This document shows, piece after piece, positions 21,684 through 34,948 of a stretch of 64,000 nucleotides of DNA. The DNA is taken from positions 42,229,429 through 42,293,428 of the forward strand of contig CM028328.1 of assembly GCA_016647705.1 (NCBI GenBank), given 5' to 3'. How positions within the stretch are numbered: the first letter of the stretch is position 1; every line of letters starts with the position of its first letter. Both the position numbers and the translations under genes were made by a program. A model generated the notes under the pieces. It saw only the letters and a list, made by a program, of their open reading frames with translations, did no database searches and was not told where the DNA came from. Source of the DNA: Eucommia ulmoides. Lineage: Eukaryota; Streptophyta; Magnoliopsida; Garryales; Eucommiaceae.

Positions 21684-24468
21684 TGTCACAACCCGTCCCG
21701 GAACCCGTCATCCTGAGGCTGGCGTGACTACAACATGACATCACCAATGCCCAAACAACCAAATGAAAGACAATATGTTCCCACCATATAATACAAACAT
21801 TTAAATGGGGGACACACCCATCCCAAAATAAATCCTAACAAACAGTATTCATCTATGAACCTTTTACAGGTTCGTCTTGGACAGCTACTCTCAAACACCT
21901 CTATGACTCCATCACGCAGCTCTACCTAGTGCCAGTGGGGGACCGACTCCTAGCTGTTGTACCTGCGAGTGTACTGCCTTCTTAGTAAAATATTTTTAAA
22001 ATATTAATGCGTTCTAAATATTTCCACAATTTAGTATGGATCAAGCACAAGTATATAAGCAATGAAAATAAAGTGGTATAGATAAGTTCCATCTAGTATA
22101 AAATCATACCTGTCATCATAATAAATAATATCAAATCAATCAATATACTTAAATCACCACATCTCAATGCACCAATCTCAAACACATACCTCCAACACAC
22201 ACATACTGGCCAGCCCTAGTGATCGTTTTAACCTCACGATCGAGAGTTTGCAACGGTACCCTACCATCCGTGGGATATGCCTTCCTACGAACACCTATCA
22301 CTCCGCCGAAGCGGATAATCACTGCACAGTATAAACGTCTAACATCACTCTGCCGAAGCAGATAAACATCACTCCGCCGTAGCGGATAACATTACTCCGC
22401 CGAAGCGGATAATCTCACTCTACCGAAATAGATAAATACTAGGGCATCGTCAAATCAAATACAGAATCATCGAATCACAACTTGATAAATATCGTCAAAT
22501 CATCATGTGTATCTCTTTTCCTCAAAACCAACTTTTAAGCCCAAAAGCATATTTCACACTTTTCTTTTTAGAGAAACCGTCTGATTATTTCAAAACTATT
22601 TTTCCCATCTTTATTTTTCGTTTGAAAACCAGATATTTTTAGGAAAACAGATGTTTTCTATTTCCTTTTTAAAAACACCGTCTGATTTTACCAAATTCAA
22701 CAAAGATTCATTTTTAGTTTTATTTTGGAAACCATCGAAATCTTCCCAAAAGCCGTTTACCAACTCACCCAAATCCTATTTGATCCATATTATTTATAAA
22801 TTCACCCAATTTAAGTAAGCACATATTTCATCATACACATACATAGAAATATAGTTTGGTAAGAAGACAGTACACTCACCTCATGATCCGTTCCCAAAAG
22901 CTTTTACTGACTACTCTCTACCGAAATCCCGATGCCTGCAAACCTAATAATAATAGGGCCTAAATTAATATCGTATTTAAAATAACCTAATTAGATGAAT
23001 GCAGGTCCTAATTCTTCATAATTTTTCCACTCCCCATATTTTATTACAAATAAAATTATTATTCGTTTTAATTTCGCTTCGTTAAGTTTACTGTACCCGT
23101 TTGTTAAAAATTAGCGATTATAAAAATGTTATTATGCCCACAACCATTACTATTGCAAATGCGATGAATTTCCATGCTCAACCATTTAATTCAATCGATA
23201 ACGATATCCACTGAAAATGTTACCTATTCCGAAACGTTGACAGGCCGCGAGATAAATTTTGAATTTTATTGGGGTTGCTTTTGTAATTTTCCCTTCTTTT
23301 TTTTTTTCTTTTTTTTTTTTTCTGTTCTGTCTCGGTTCAGTGACCCGCCGGACCTCTTCAACACCGGCTGATCTCCACTCCTTCTGCCGATCTTCACTGT
23401 CAACGTTCCGGCACACGCACACACCACGCCGAGCACCTCCCATACCCACACATGCGAAATCGCCGGAGGAACGACGACGAACTCACCAACGGCGGCCACC
23501 GAACCCGTCACCGCCGATTCTCTCTCTCTCCTCTTTTTTTTTTTTTGTCAACTCCGGCGACCACAACGGCGATCCCATACACACACACAACAGCCGCTGA
23601 ACACCCCCCACACACCGTCGCATGACCATTCCTGCCTCCGTTTCGTTTCAGTCGTCCACCGGAATCGACCCTCGACGCCGGCGAACTCTTCTCTCTCTTC
23701 CCCTGTCGCCGACCCATCTCTCTCTCCCTATTTCTCTCTGCCAACCTTCATCATGTTGATCAACTCACACAAACTCAGTTGACGACAAGCCGAACACGTT
23801 ACCGAACGCTTACCGGACAACCGGCGACGATCACCACCACCTATGCCGAACCTCTCCTTTCCGTCGACCACTGCATGCCCATGCACGCCTACAACCCTGT
23901 AACTGAACACCTTGCCTCGCCGGCGATTACTTTTCAAACCCCAAGCTCCGGCCGGCTCTCTCTCTCTCTCTCTCTCTAGATTTTGGATTTTCAGATTTTT
24001 GGATTTTCAATTCTTGATCATGGGACTCCGTTTTTTGATCACTACCGATGCATGAAATTAGTGGATTCGAATTGTCTAAGCGTGCCACGTCGTTCCTCTT
24101 ATCTGATTCCTTGCCGACCATGTGTTTCATCCGACCGTTGGCGTGTGGGTGTGTATAAATGATAAAAAAAATAGTTTCCATTAATTGCTCTTTCCTCCCC
24201 CCAATTTCCTTTAAACCTTGATTTTAATCCTTTTCAACTTTTAAAAGTTCCTAAGATTTTCAATTTCACCCCCCTGAAAGTTTCATTTAAATGTTAAATG
24301 TCAAATGTCAATTTACCTCCCTAAATTGGGATTTACTGTTTCTATATTTTCAATTTGACCCCTAGACTTTTTATTTGAATTTTTAATTATCCTAGTTTTA
24401 CCCCGAATTTTCACCATTACTTTAAAATACCACTGAAATGACGTACCTGCTACGATTGAGGTCTTACA
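21684..24468 (-). repeat. 5' LTR of a Del/Tekay-like gypsy element
   Basis: On the minus strand it runs from TGTAAGACCTCAATCG to GTTGTGACA (TG...CA), 2785 bases, followed by a primer binding site. It is related to the solo LTR at 27252-30229: both share ATCGTTTTAACCTCACGATCG (22222-22242 here), GTGTACTGCCTTCTTA and AATTTTTGGAATTTTATT-like blocks. It contains a hairpin repeat array (22300-22440) and a CT-rich, GC-rich block (23290-23990). The outer flank is AGCAC (24469-24473). Confidence 0.75.
22300..22440. repeat. Array of short hairpin repeats in the Del-like LTR
   Basis: Five to six copies of a module of about 20-30 bases whose core is CCGCCGAAGCGG. The core can fold as a stem (CCGC/GCGG) with a small loop. 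Copies include CTGCCGAAGCAG and CCGCCGTAGCGG, where paired positions change together or the loop changes. The equivalent place in the LTR at 27252 holds a different but similarly folded module. Confidence 0.65.
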
Positions 24469-25052
24469 AGCACTCAAGTAGGCGTTGGGCTGACCAGTGC
24501 CCAGATTGGGTACTGGGCTGACAACTTAGCTGTTGGTCAGCCCCGGCGAATGTCGACCCCAATTGGGCCATCGCCCCTTGCATGGCACCGGTCGGCGAGA
24601 TCCCAGCCACTCGTCGCATGCACCCCCTTAGAGCACGCCTCCATTTTTTTTCCACAGTGAAGGCTTGTCTGTGCTCAGGGTTTATTCACGGTGAACGTGT
24701 GTCACCCTAAAAAATCAAAAAATTCGGGGCCGCCCTGCCTTGCTACCTGACCCTGGATCCCGGTCGTATGGGAGCCTATTTCAAATTAACTCCTCTAAAA
24801 AAGTTCAACCCTTGAAAAATTGTCATCCTGAAAATCGAAGAAATTCGTGGTCGCCCTGCCTTGATACTCGAGCCCAGACCTCGGCCGTATGGAGACTATT
24901 TAAAATAAGCTCCTTAGGAAAAAACTAACTCTTAGGAAAATATCAATCAGAGGTGTTTCTCACGCTTCAAAGTCTCCAGGATTCCCATTCCATCCAGGAA
25001 TTGATATCCCTAACCGCTTCGCTTCCCTCGTCGCGTAAGGCTAGGGGGCAAC
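24469..25052 (+). pseudogene. 3' interior of the gypsy-like element, with tandem repeats and polypurine tract
   Basis: This continues the element that starts at 16381, interrupted by the Del-like insertion. It contains two imperfect direct copies of about 119 bases (roughly 24703-24821 and 24822-24935; shared words TCGTGGTCGCCCTGCCTTG / TCGGGGCCGCCCTGCCTTG). It ends with a purine stretch, AGGCTAGGGGGCAAC, next to the LTR start, the likely polypurine tract. No coding domain recognised. Confidence 0.5.
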
Positions 25053-25817
25053 TGATGAGAGCATTTTTGGACACCTTTGAGTCAACATTTGGGACCCATC
25101 CATGTATCCATCCTCGTAGTGACAGGGACGCATTCTAGAATCCACAATGCCATGATGCAACATATGCCAACTATGGCTCCTCCCTGGAAGCATATTTGTA
25201 CCCAAGGATGAGTGATGAGGCCCGTAGGAATGTGCCGCTCTAAACTCTACGCCGTGCCCTGGACGATTAATTTTAGGGATTCAGCCGTTCACCTCGACTG
25301 ACTCTCTCTTCCAGCTTGTTTCTTCTCTAGGACTCCACGGATCTCCGCTTTCCTCTACCAACTCACCACCGCAGGCCTAAAAAAGCTCAAGCCCAGCGAT
25401 TATCTCCTAAACTCCAAGGATTATCAACTAAATACAGGGTTTCAACTAATTAACCATGTTTAGGCCTGACTAATCATCTTCAACTCCTATATATATCGGG
25501 GGTTGTACAAACTCTAGGTACGCTTGAATACACTTTACATTACACGCGAATTCATTTGTTTATTTGCTACATTACTATATATTTTCTCTCTGAGCACTAA
25601 TTACCACGTCGGAGGGGCTTCACAAAGAAAAATCCTTGTTTGAGCGTTCTGCAAGTACACTCCATGAGGAGTAAGACTTTGAACACAGCAGGTCAGTCCT
25701 CCTAGGACCCGGTATAGCTCACCCTAAGAATTTTCAATCAACGACTCTACCTCAACAAGAGGACCCACATTTCATCCGACTGGACCATACTCGAGGTGTT
25801 TACAGTTTTACGTACCA
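25053..25817 (+). repeat. 3' LTR of the gypsy-like element
   Basis: Starts TGATGAGAGC directly after a purine tract and ends CGTACCA, 765 bases. Its last 550 bases match the LTR at 16381-16946. A TATATATATC segment near 25490 may be the promoter TATA region. The right flank is TCATA. Confidence 0.75.
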
Positions 25818-26257
25818 TCATACACACACACACACACATCAACAAACTCAATCTTAGTTCATTTCATCTGCCGCTTACCGCCTCATGCCTACCTCTTCAA
25901 TCTTCCTTCCCAAAGCCTCTCTCTTCCCTCCCTGCCTTCTTGTATTTTCTCTCTGTTGCCATCTATCACGTTCCTTCACCGTCGATTGCTTCTATTCGCC
26001 GATTTTATTTGTCATCGATCACTTCTCTTTGCCACAAGTCTCACCTTGACATTGATCGATTACGTTTTAGTGTTTATTAAAAATTATAGGGTCGGGCCGA
26101 CCCTAAGACCAAGATTGGGCTTGATTGATTTTTGTAGGGTCGGGCTTGGGCAAAAAAATAAGGCCCGATCATAGGGTCGGGCTGGGTTAGGTCCTAGTAT
26201 TTTTTTATAATACCCTAGTTAAAGCCTGGCCCAGCTCGGCCCATGACTACTCCTAAA
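25818..26257. other. Spacer with (CA)n and a GGGTCGGGC-rich tract
   Basis: It starts with a (CA)n microsatellite (25822-25838), then CT-rich DNA. From 26088 to 26245 the words AGGGTCGGGC and GGCCCAG recur in both orientations, as in the ends of some hAT-type elements. I could not find matching ends or a target duplication, so no element is called. Confidence 0.4.
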
Positions 26258-27251
26258 GAGTATTGATTCCGAAGAATCTGGGTGAAAACAACTTTAATCT
26301 ATTTTTACTCCTAATGTAGCCTGATTAGGATCACACACGACACAAAAATAATTTTATGATTATGTGTTTTTTTTATAGGAGCTTAATTAGTTAAACATAT
26401 TTGCTCCTATGTAAAATTGAAGAAGAAATATTAATTTAAGAAAGATAAAATATTAAAATTGAATTTAAGTGATAGTTGAGTTAACTGAAAAAGAAATCGG
26501 TTAAAGGGGGCAAAAAGGTCGAAGATTTGAGTTAAAAATGAATTAAGGAAAATGTGTTCCAGTAGGATCAGTCGAGCTGTCTAAAAGGATCAATCAACCG
26601 ATGAGAAGGTGTTGGGTATTGTGCAGTATCTGAATCGTTCGGTCGACTTGTGGTGTATAATCGGTCGACCTATGGCCAAAAGTGAAACTCTCTAAACCGT
26701 TAGGTCGATAGACTAAGGTTTACTGGTCGACCTATCATAGTTGGATTTTAGCCTAGGTAACTCTCTACATCGTTCGGTCTACAGACCAAGGAGCAGAGGT
26801 CGACCGATGGGCGATAACTTTTTGGCTTGGACTAGAACCTGATTCGAGCGGTTGACCTACGGAGTTTGGTAGGTCAACCGATGTTTCGGTTTCAGGTTTT
26901 GTAGTTTTCAAGATCATATCTAAAACTAGCCGTTTTACTAGCTGTTATTTGTTTACTTAACTGAGAGATCTTAGGGATATGGATATATTAAAGATATAAT
27001 ACTCCTATTTGAATATCCCTATAGATTTGGTACATTAAATTAAAGTGTTTCTCAAATTAGTCCTTTTAATACTTCATATCTTATTGATTTGAGTTTAAAT
27101 TTTTTTTTAGAGACTTAATTGAATGTTTTGAAAGCTATATTTAAGTAAATTATACCTAAAATGAAATATAATGATATATGGGGTCTATAGGTGCTTTTTA
27201 GATACTTATCATTTGAAAACTAACCGTTGGAGGGTTTGTTTCAATTCCCTA

Positions 27252-30229
27252 TGTCACACCCCACTCCGGACACCCATCATCCTGGGGCCGGTGTGACGTT
27301 GATACGATATCACCTGAACGCCAACCCAATCTAAAATACGAGAATAAATATATTTTAAATACGCAACCACAAACGCCGATATGTATATACATACATACTT
27401 TTATTTGGGGACATACTCGTCCCTACAAACTTATAATAACAATAAGGATAAAACAACTAAGGACCCCTCATAGGTTCGCTTTCAAGAGCTGCTCCAAACT
27501 ACTCCCTCACTACAGCATCACCAGACTCTACCTAGTGCCAGTAGGGGACCGACTCCTAACTGTTTCACCTGCGAGTGTACTGCCTTCTTAATAAAAATAT
27601 TTTAAAATAATAATACATTCTAAATAATACAGCATTTAAATATGGATTAAGCATAAGTATATAGACATCACATAACTTGTAAAAATCTTCATAATATATG
27701 CAGTAAAATAGAGCAATATATATAAGTTCCATTTCAAAACCATCCAGTATAAATATCATACCAATCACCATAATAAATAATAAATCACCCAATATAAGTA
27801 AAACACCACATCTCAAACACACATCTCAAACCACCACTCCACCACAACACACACTGGCTAGCCATAGTGATCGTTTTAACCTCACGATCGGGAGTTGCAA
27901 TAGTACCGTAACATCCATTGGAATGCCTTCCTACGGAATATCCACACCCCTTTTAGGGAGAAATATAATCCATACCCCTTATAGGGAGAACTATCCATAT
28001 CCCATGGGAAAAATCCACACCCCTTTCGGGGAGAACAACAATGACATCGTCAAAATCATCAGTATGGTTAAAAATCCACATCCCTGATGGGAAGAAATAC
28101 ATTTTCACACCACATCGTCAAAAATCCACACCCCTTATGGGGAGAATATAAACCATCCATATCCAACTAAAATTATTTTTAATCCTTCTTTTTAGAAACT
28201 AACACAATTCTCCGGAAATTCATTTTACCAACTCACCCCAAAAACTTGCTTGATCCATATCATTTATGAAATCGTACAGTGTAAGTAAACACATATGTCA
28301 TCATATATATATATATAGAAAATAATTTGGCAAAAAGACAGTACACTCACTTTATTCTTGTGCTACAAAAATAGTACCGTCCAAAGCCTACTGGGGTATT
28401 GGCGTCTGCGAACCTAATAATGATAGGGCCTAAATTAATATTTTATGCAAAATAATCAAATCGTGCAATGTAGACCCTAAGTTCCGAAATTTTCCATTTC
28501 CTACATTTTATTTATGAAAATTATTATTTCGGTTAATTTTTATTTCGTTAAAAATTACTGCATAAAATCTAGTACTACGAACGGTCCCAAATTTATTATT
28601 ACAGTTACAAAATTTTGATGCTAGAATTTAATTTAAAAACTAAAATAAACTTAACGAAAAATGTTACCCATTCCGAATCGTTCATAAGTCGCGAGATGGA
28701 TTTTAAATTTTGTTGGGGTTATTTGTGTAATTTCTCTCTTTTCTCCTTCTTTTTCCCATTTTAATTTTTTTTTTCTTTTCTGTTTTGGTTCAACTCCCGT
28801 CCCTGGCGCCCCCTTTTCTCTCTACTATCGGCGACCACTAGTGGCCTTCTACGCCTCGACTATGCCCACCACCGGTATTTCTTTTTCTGTGTTCCTGTTT
28901 TTGATTTGTACCCAGCCGCCGACGACCGACTCTCTCTCTCTCAATAGATTCTCATTCTCCGTCGGCCAACGATCGCCACCCCATGCACCACCGGATCGAT
29001 CTCTCTCTTTCTTCTTTCTCTCACAATCGAATGGCAACACACCGCCGGCGACCCACACACTCATACGACCAAAACACACACATTCCGGACCACACCCACG
29101 ACTTCCACCCCTTGTCGATACACTCTCTTTCTCTCTAACCTCCCTTCACCTTTGGCCATCCTACACCGGCACCATAATCATCCTTGACCAACTGCGATCC
29201 ACCCACGATCATCGAGGGTCGATGGACGACGATCCGAAATAGAGAACGCACACACGTATGCACTGCCGTAGCGGTGACACACACCATCGGCCGCAACGTG
29301 GCAACGATCACACACGTATGCAGTCGAAGCAACACACACATACACACGTTGCACAAAACAAGAATCAGAAACACATACACTCCGTCGAACGCCACCGTCG
29401 GACGAAACCAAAACCCACCGGCGATCCCACCGCCGATCACGTACACATGCATGCACACACCCACTAGAATGATCAAATAAATACGCATAAATACTCACCA
29501 GATCGAAGATCGTCGATGACTGGACAATGATCGTTGACAAACTGGACAATCAAACCCAACGTCCGCTCACCGGCGATTCTAAGAACGCACCCGTCAAGCC
29601 GTCGACGAACTACCCCACCGGCCGAACCACCTTCACTCTTCCCTGGAACTGACGAGGATATCTACACGATCACGCATACGAGTAACAGCCACGACCACCC
29701 TGCCGGAGGAACGCCGATTCAAGAAAGTTCAATGACCCCTCCCTTTCCTCTCTCTCTCTAGAATTTATCAAATTTCAGATTTGATGGAGATTTTTTTATC
29801 ATTGTACATGCATGAGTGAGTATATATTTCATGAAATAAGTGGTAGAAATTGGTCCTAGCTTGCCACGTTGCCTCTCCCGTTCTCTCTCTTCCGGCGGTC
29901 TCACACACACGCACGAACGTGTATATATATATATATGTTTAAGAAAACTTTGTTAAATTACTCTTTTCTCCCTCTAATTTCTTAAAGTCTTCTTTTTGAG
30001 TTCAATTCAACATTTATGAGTTTCTAAAATTGTAATTTGATCCCTAACGTTTTCAATTTAGATTTTAATTGGCAATTTGCATCCCAAGTTGAGAATAATG
30101 TTTTTAAATTTGAAATTTGACCCCCAACTTTTGATTTGAGTTTTAATCAATAAAATTTTTACCTTGAAATTTCCCAATACTCTAAAATGCAACTATTTAT
30201 AACGTACGTTCTACGATTTAGGTCTTACA
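27252..30229 (-). mobile_element. Solo LTR of a Del/Tekay-like gypsy element
   Basis: Begins TGTCACACCCC and ends GGTCTTACA on the plus strand (TGTAAGACC ... GGGGTGTGACA on the minus strand). It is flanked by CCCTA on both sides (27247-27251 and 30230-30234), and the same site is uninterrupted in the related 3' LTR near 63636. At 2978 bases, with no primer binding site beside it, it is a solo LTR. It has the same internal layout as the LTR at 21684, including a hairpin array (27935-28150) and a CT-rich block (28720-29760), but the two have diverged strongly. Confidence 0.85.
27935..28150. repeat. Array of short hairpin repeats in the solo LTR
   Basis: Six or so copies of a module such as CCACACCCCTTATGGGGAGAA, in which CCCC pairs with GGGG across a short loop. 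Variants (CCCTGATGGG, CCCTTTCGGGG, CCCATGGG) keep the pairing. This array sits where the LTR at 21684 has its CCGC...GCGG array. Confidence 0.65.
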
Positions 30230-31693
30230 CCCTATATACAAACCTACGAATTTCACATAATAAATAGATAATATCAATAACTATTCAGTTCCTAAGCTTT
30301 TATAAGAGTCATCATTATGATATTATTTTGAGAGATAAAATTGTGAGATCAATTGTTAAGAAGTTATTGAGTTAAATCGTTGATTGTATTAGCACCACCA
30401 AGTTGAACTGTCTAGCGTTTCAATCTATAATTCTTCAGTGTTATCTTGGTGAGATCTTTCCAAGCTATTAATCTTTATTGCGTATTTATTTTTCTACATT
30501 TGATTGGTTGATAAGATCTTGATAAAATCGGTTTCTAAACCTTAAATCACATAAAAATATTTTAAAACGATTTTTGGTGAAAATCTGATTACATACTTAT
30601 TTGTGTGCTACCTATATCCATTATAATCAAATTTATATGTTTCTTAGTGAAAGTGTTCCAAGCTTATTCTTAATTGAGTTTATCATTGTCATTATCACTT
30701 GCTTAGATAATTGATCTTGTGAAATCGTTTCTGAACTTTAAAAGCATAAACAAATTCTTTTAAAACAATTTGTGTGATAATCTGATTACGTGCTCAATTT
30801 TGTACTACCTGTATTATTTTTATAATCAGATTTTTGTTTTCTCACTTAATTCTATCAATAGTAATTATCGAGATATTAATTGAGTTTAAATTGATTTAAG
30901 GTGGTAGAAGCTCCAAGTGAGAAGTACTTATCAATTTTATTGTAATTGGTGAGTTGTGTGTCGGATTAGATACTATTGAGAGTATCTAATCAGGGGTAGC
31001 TGGTTTTAATCTTTTCCGGTAAGGAGATTGAGATTTGATCTTTGCCTAGAGTACAAAAAGATTAGGTTATTCTTTTCCTGTGAAAAAAGATAGGGGTAAT
31101 TCTTCCTAACTAGAATTATTTTTGAATGAATTTATAATGGTTCAATCCTTACTGGGTAAAATGATACTTGAAGTATTTTTTGTGAGGTTTAATTCTTAGC
31201 CTAAGGTATAAAAGAATTAGGTTTGATCCTTAGCCTGTGAAAGGATTAGGTTAGTATTGAGCCTAAAAAAAATAAGGTTATTCCTGAGCCTGTAAAAAGG
31301 GATTGTAAAGGTTATTCCTGAGCTTGGAAAAAGAAAATTGTAAAGGTTGATTCTGAGCCTGTGAAAAGAATCATTGTGTAAAGGTTTGACTTCTACTTGT
31401 TTAAAGGAATCTTAGTGGTTTAGTGGGTGTAAATCTTCGTGGAGCTCGGAGGACTGGATTAACCGAGAGTAGCTTGGTGAACCAGGATATATCGTAATGT
31501 ACTGCATTGTTATTTTTTTTTTATTTCCTGTTGTTTGGATGTACACTTCGATTTGAACACTTATCTGCTGCATTATTGAGATAATAATTAATTTAGGGTA
31601 AAATTAATTATTTGATTTTTGAAGTAATAATTATTTGATAATTTTTGTAACTACCCAATTCACCCATTTCTTAGGTAGCTCACTGGGCCAACA

Positions 31694-31706
31694 ATTGGCA
31701 TTAAAA
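31694..31706 (+). other. Degenerate primer binding site
   Basis: ATTGGCATTAAAA follows the LTR end at the place where the sister element (minus strand, 1309-1320) has TTGGCACAGAGC. Only TTGGCA is kept, so priming by initiator tRNA-Met would be poor. Confidence 0.5.
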
Positions 31707-31763
31707 TTAGTTTTAACTCGATTAGGCTTAACATCCTAGCTAAACCGATCATGTGCACACACC

Positions 31764-32820
31764 ATGGATGATATTTTTTTTGTGTCCTCTCTTGATGGTG
31801 ATAGATCTTTATATGATAATGTGATGTATGATTCTTGTAGAATTAGTGGTAGTGATGGAGATGATGATAATGAAAATATTCATATTGTTATGAAAAAATT
31901 ACTTTCTTTCACACTACTTTTTGCTAAAGAGAGCTTGAGTTTAAAAAGAAAAATTGATTCCTTTGAAAATAGAGGAAAACGTTTTCAAAAATCTAAAGTG
32001 CATTTGGATTATTATTGTGGTACAAAAGAGTTTTCGGACATTATTTTTTAAATTAATTATTTGCTCTCTAAAGTGAATTCTCTTGAAAAGGAAAACAGAA
32101 TTTTAAAAATAATTTTGATATGATTTTCAGGCAAATGTCAGATCTTATTTCTAAAATCGATTTATTTAAAAAATATTTTGATAAATCAAAATCTGACCTT
32201 AAGACTGTTTCAAGAGATTATGAGAATGATTTTTCTAGGTAAAGTGGATATGTTTCATCGTCTCATTCTTCATCACAAGCCAGCGATAGTTTTATTGATA
32301 TTGTTATAAATTATTCTTGTTTTATATCTCGTGCTTTCTATGATAAATTGGATTTGAGATGTTATTATTGTAATAAGATTGGGCATTTTAAAGTATCATG
32401 TCCATTCAGGAACCCTGAGATTATGTCTAACAAGGACAGATCCAAATTGAAATGGATACCGAAAAAATCTGTTGAAATATCTTTTGTAGAGTTACATAAT
32501 GTCGGAAGTGGACCCGAAGGAACAAACAAAGATGTTATATCAAAACCAAGACAAGAAGTCATTAAGAATCCACAAACGACACATACAAAGTGAAAAAATG
32601 CACTAAAGATAAGAAGTGAAGTTGCAAAAAAGCCACAAGAGACATGTGCAAAAAGAAAAGTTGTACCAAAGCCAAGATGGGATATTACCAGGAAGCCACA
32701 AGAGATACGTGCAAAGGGAATCGTCAATAAACCAAATAGTAATAATCAAAGGCAGAGAGGATATGGATAGACCAAGAAGAATGGTGCACCCAAATCAATT
32801 ATCGATACGAATGAGGTAAA
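31764..32820 (+). pseudogene. gag: Gag-like protein of the copia element (broken)
   Basis: This is the counterpart of the gag-like frame at 211-1272. A first open part (31764-32051) encodes an acidic then lysine-rich segment (MKKLLSF ... LKRKIDSF). It is followed by stops and then an open part from 32348 with a CCHC zinc knuckle at 32360-32401 (C-X2-C-X4-H-X4-C, CYYC ... GHFKVSC) and LKWIPKK after it. Downstream, a ~66-base unit encoding KPQE-type words repeats about three times (32560-32720) before the sequence becomes non-coding. The N-terminal Gag core is absent, as in the sister copy. Confidence 0.7.
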
Positions 32821-34935
32821 GAGTAAAATTGCCCCCAAAAATATAAAAGGTACCCCTAACCCCTCGTGGTTTAAATTTATTAAATTTGTTAAACAGGAAG
32901 ATTTTCGACTTGCCAAATAGGTAAGTTGGTGATGGTTTCTAAGACCTATTTTATATGATGAGTTCACTTACTGTCTTAGAAATATTGAAGGGTGATTATA
33001 AAAATCACATTTAGTTAAGGAGTATTAACATGTTTCTATATATTATATCAAGTAGTCATCACGTGTTTAATTTTAAAACATGTTTCATGATTTAGAAAAT
33101 GAATTAAGTAAATTGAGCTGATATTTTATGCATCTTAAAATGATATCTTGATTCATTATAATGCATAATATTGTGATATATTAAAGTCTCTTAATAATTT
33201 AATTGATGCATAAAATTGATAAAATTTTTATGGTTAATATTTATGTAAAAATATTATATTTCCTTTTGATATCATACATATGAGTATTCGAATGCATGAC
33301 ATATTAACCTGTGCTTAATATTTCAAGTTGATATTTTTCTGCACGAGGATATATTTATAGGTATGAAGCACTTAGCTATATGCATGATAATATGTCATTT
33401 TTATGCGTCTCGTATCTCTTGATTTTTTAAATGATTATATTTTGGAATGGTTTTAGAATTTTAATATGCATGTTATTGTTGGGATATGATTCATGATATT
33501 GTGCAATTACAAAAAATATGTTACTCGAGATGACTCAATCTGAATCAATTAGTTTATAGGATTAAAATTGTTTGGAATTGATTAGTGATCATACATAATA
33601 TTCAGAATAATTGAATTATATATGTTCACTTGATCTCCATTGATGATTTTCTTCCAAGTATATTTCAAAGAGTTTCAGGTTATAATCTTACTCAAGGAGA
33701 AATAAATATTCATACTGAAATTCAAAGTTTAATCAAGAATGAGAACGAGATTGATTCAAGGAAGATAATTGATTAGGGTTGAATCTTCATTCAACTCAGT
33801 GATAAAACAATCTTATTCTTATATGATTATGTGATGAGAAATTATCATCTAATTGATTCACATATCTATATATATGAATATCTTGATTATATGCCTACGA
33901 GAAATTCCATTGTTAGCTAATATTGATTTATTGATGAAATATTTATTACTAAGAGATGCTTGAAAATTTAGTATTAATCAAGATTTTACCAGTCGGCATC
34001 CCATATAAATTTAAGCTTACATAGTTGGTATCACTTTATGAGATCACATTAATCTATTTATGATACCTTATATTTGATCATCTAAATATATATGACATTT
34101 CAATCTGTTGTATGTAGATATATTTATAAGCATACAACTAATATCTCTTATTCCGTAAATGATTATTATTCTAATAGAGAGATAAAGTTTTATAAGAGAA
34201 ATATATACTTATTCATATTTATGCATGCACTAGATTTATGTTGATAAAATATCATTGAGTTATACTTCCTGTCCTAGCACATTAAAGATTATATGGTTCT
34301 TGATTATAAGGAAGATATTATTTGGTATCATGAGTAAGGCATGTAGACTTAACTGAAATTATATAATTGCATGCTATATTGTTGAAATATTTTGATTGCT
34401 TTAGGTTTATTCTCCTAAGTATGAATTTGTTGGTTTATAACTATATAGGGGGACAAGTTTTGATAAATGGGACAATAATGTGTTATATTTAAATTGAACA
34501 AGATGATATTAAATATTATGATACATTCTATTATCTTGTTGATTTATTCACTAAACCTTAATAGAAGAATAAAGCTCATGAAAATCATTCGAGGTTTAGG
34601 TATGCCTAGGCATAACGATGTATGTCTAGAGTGATGTTTGTGGTTTCCCTTCTCCACTTTTTGAGATGACAAATGGGAAGAATTTATTGATATTTTGTTA
34701 AATATCTTAAGGGGAAGACCATAGTTGTGCTATATAAATTAGTTTGCATTTATGCAGAGGGAGTATATGAATTATTTATTATTAAGATGATTTTGTGCTT
34801 TATTGAATATCATATGTATTTTTAAATAATTCTTCATGATTGTACTTTAATGAGTTCGGAACCCGTCGTCGGATTTAGGGGGAGCGCGGTTACATTTTAT
34901 TTTGACGAAAACATCAAAGTTAATTGTCATCATCA
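32821..34935 (+). mobile_element. Non-coding 3' interior of the copia element
   Basis: About 2.1 kb of very AT-rich sequence with no open frame of note. Near 34525-34560 one frame reads DIKYYDTFYYLVDLFTKP, which recalls the end of copia RNase H (usually ...DIFTKP). This may be a pol remnant, or chance. Protease, integrase and RT are not seen, so the element lacks the enzymes for its own movement. Confidence 0.55.
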
Positions 34936-34948
34936 GAAAGGGAGAGAT
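34936..34948 (+). other. Polypurine tract
   Basis: GAAAGGGAGAGAT sits immediately before the 3' LTR start TGTTGATCC. The preceding GTCATCATCA context is typical of SIRE/Angela-type copia elements. It primes plus-strand synthesis. Confidence 0.75.

Larger units (their letters stand above)
26258..31693 (+). repeat. 5' LTR of the gag-only copia element, interrupted by a solo LTR
   Basis: This is one copia LTR split by the insertion at 27252-30229. It matches the 3' LTR pieces at 44020-44424 and 63059-64000 in order, and it ends GGGCCAACA before the element interior. The first ~190 bases of the LTR (present at 34949-35135) are missing, so the left end is truncated near 26258. Between 26565 and 26890 it carries a GTCGAC-motif cluster. 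Its right part (30235-31690) includes several TGATCCTGAGCCTG-like repeated phrases (31030-31390). Confidence 0.8.

Noticed and set aside
26088..26250. hAT-like end with GGGTCGGGC words
   Set aside because: No matching terminal inverted repeat or 8-bp duplication was found, so no element was called.
28841..29761. Several overlapping Pro/Ser/Thr- and Arg-rich open frames on both strands
   Set aside because: They lie in the GC- and CT-rich block of a solo LTR, overlap one another on both strands and have low-complexity composition. The related LTR (23259-23980) has different frames at the same place.
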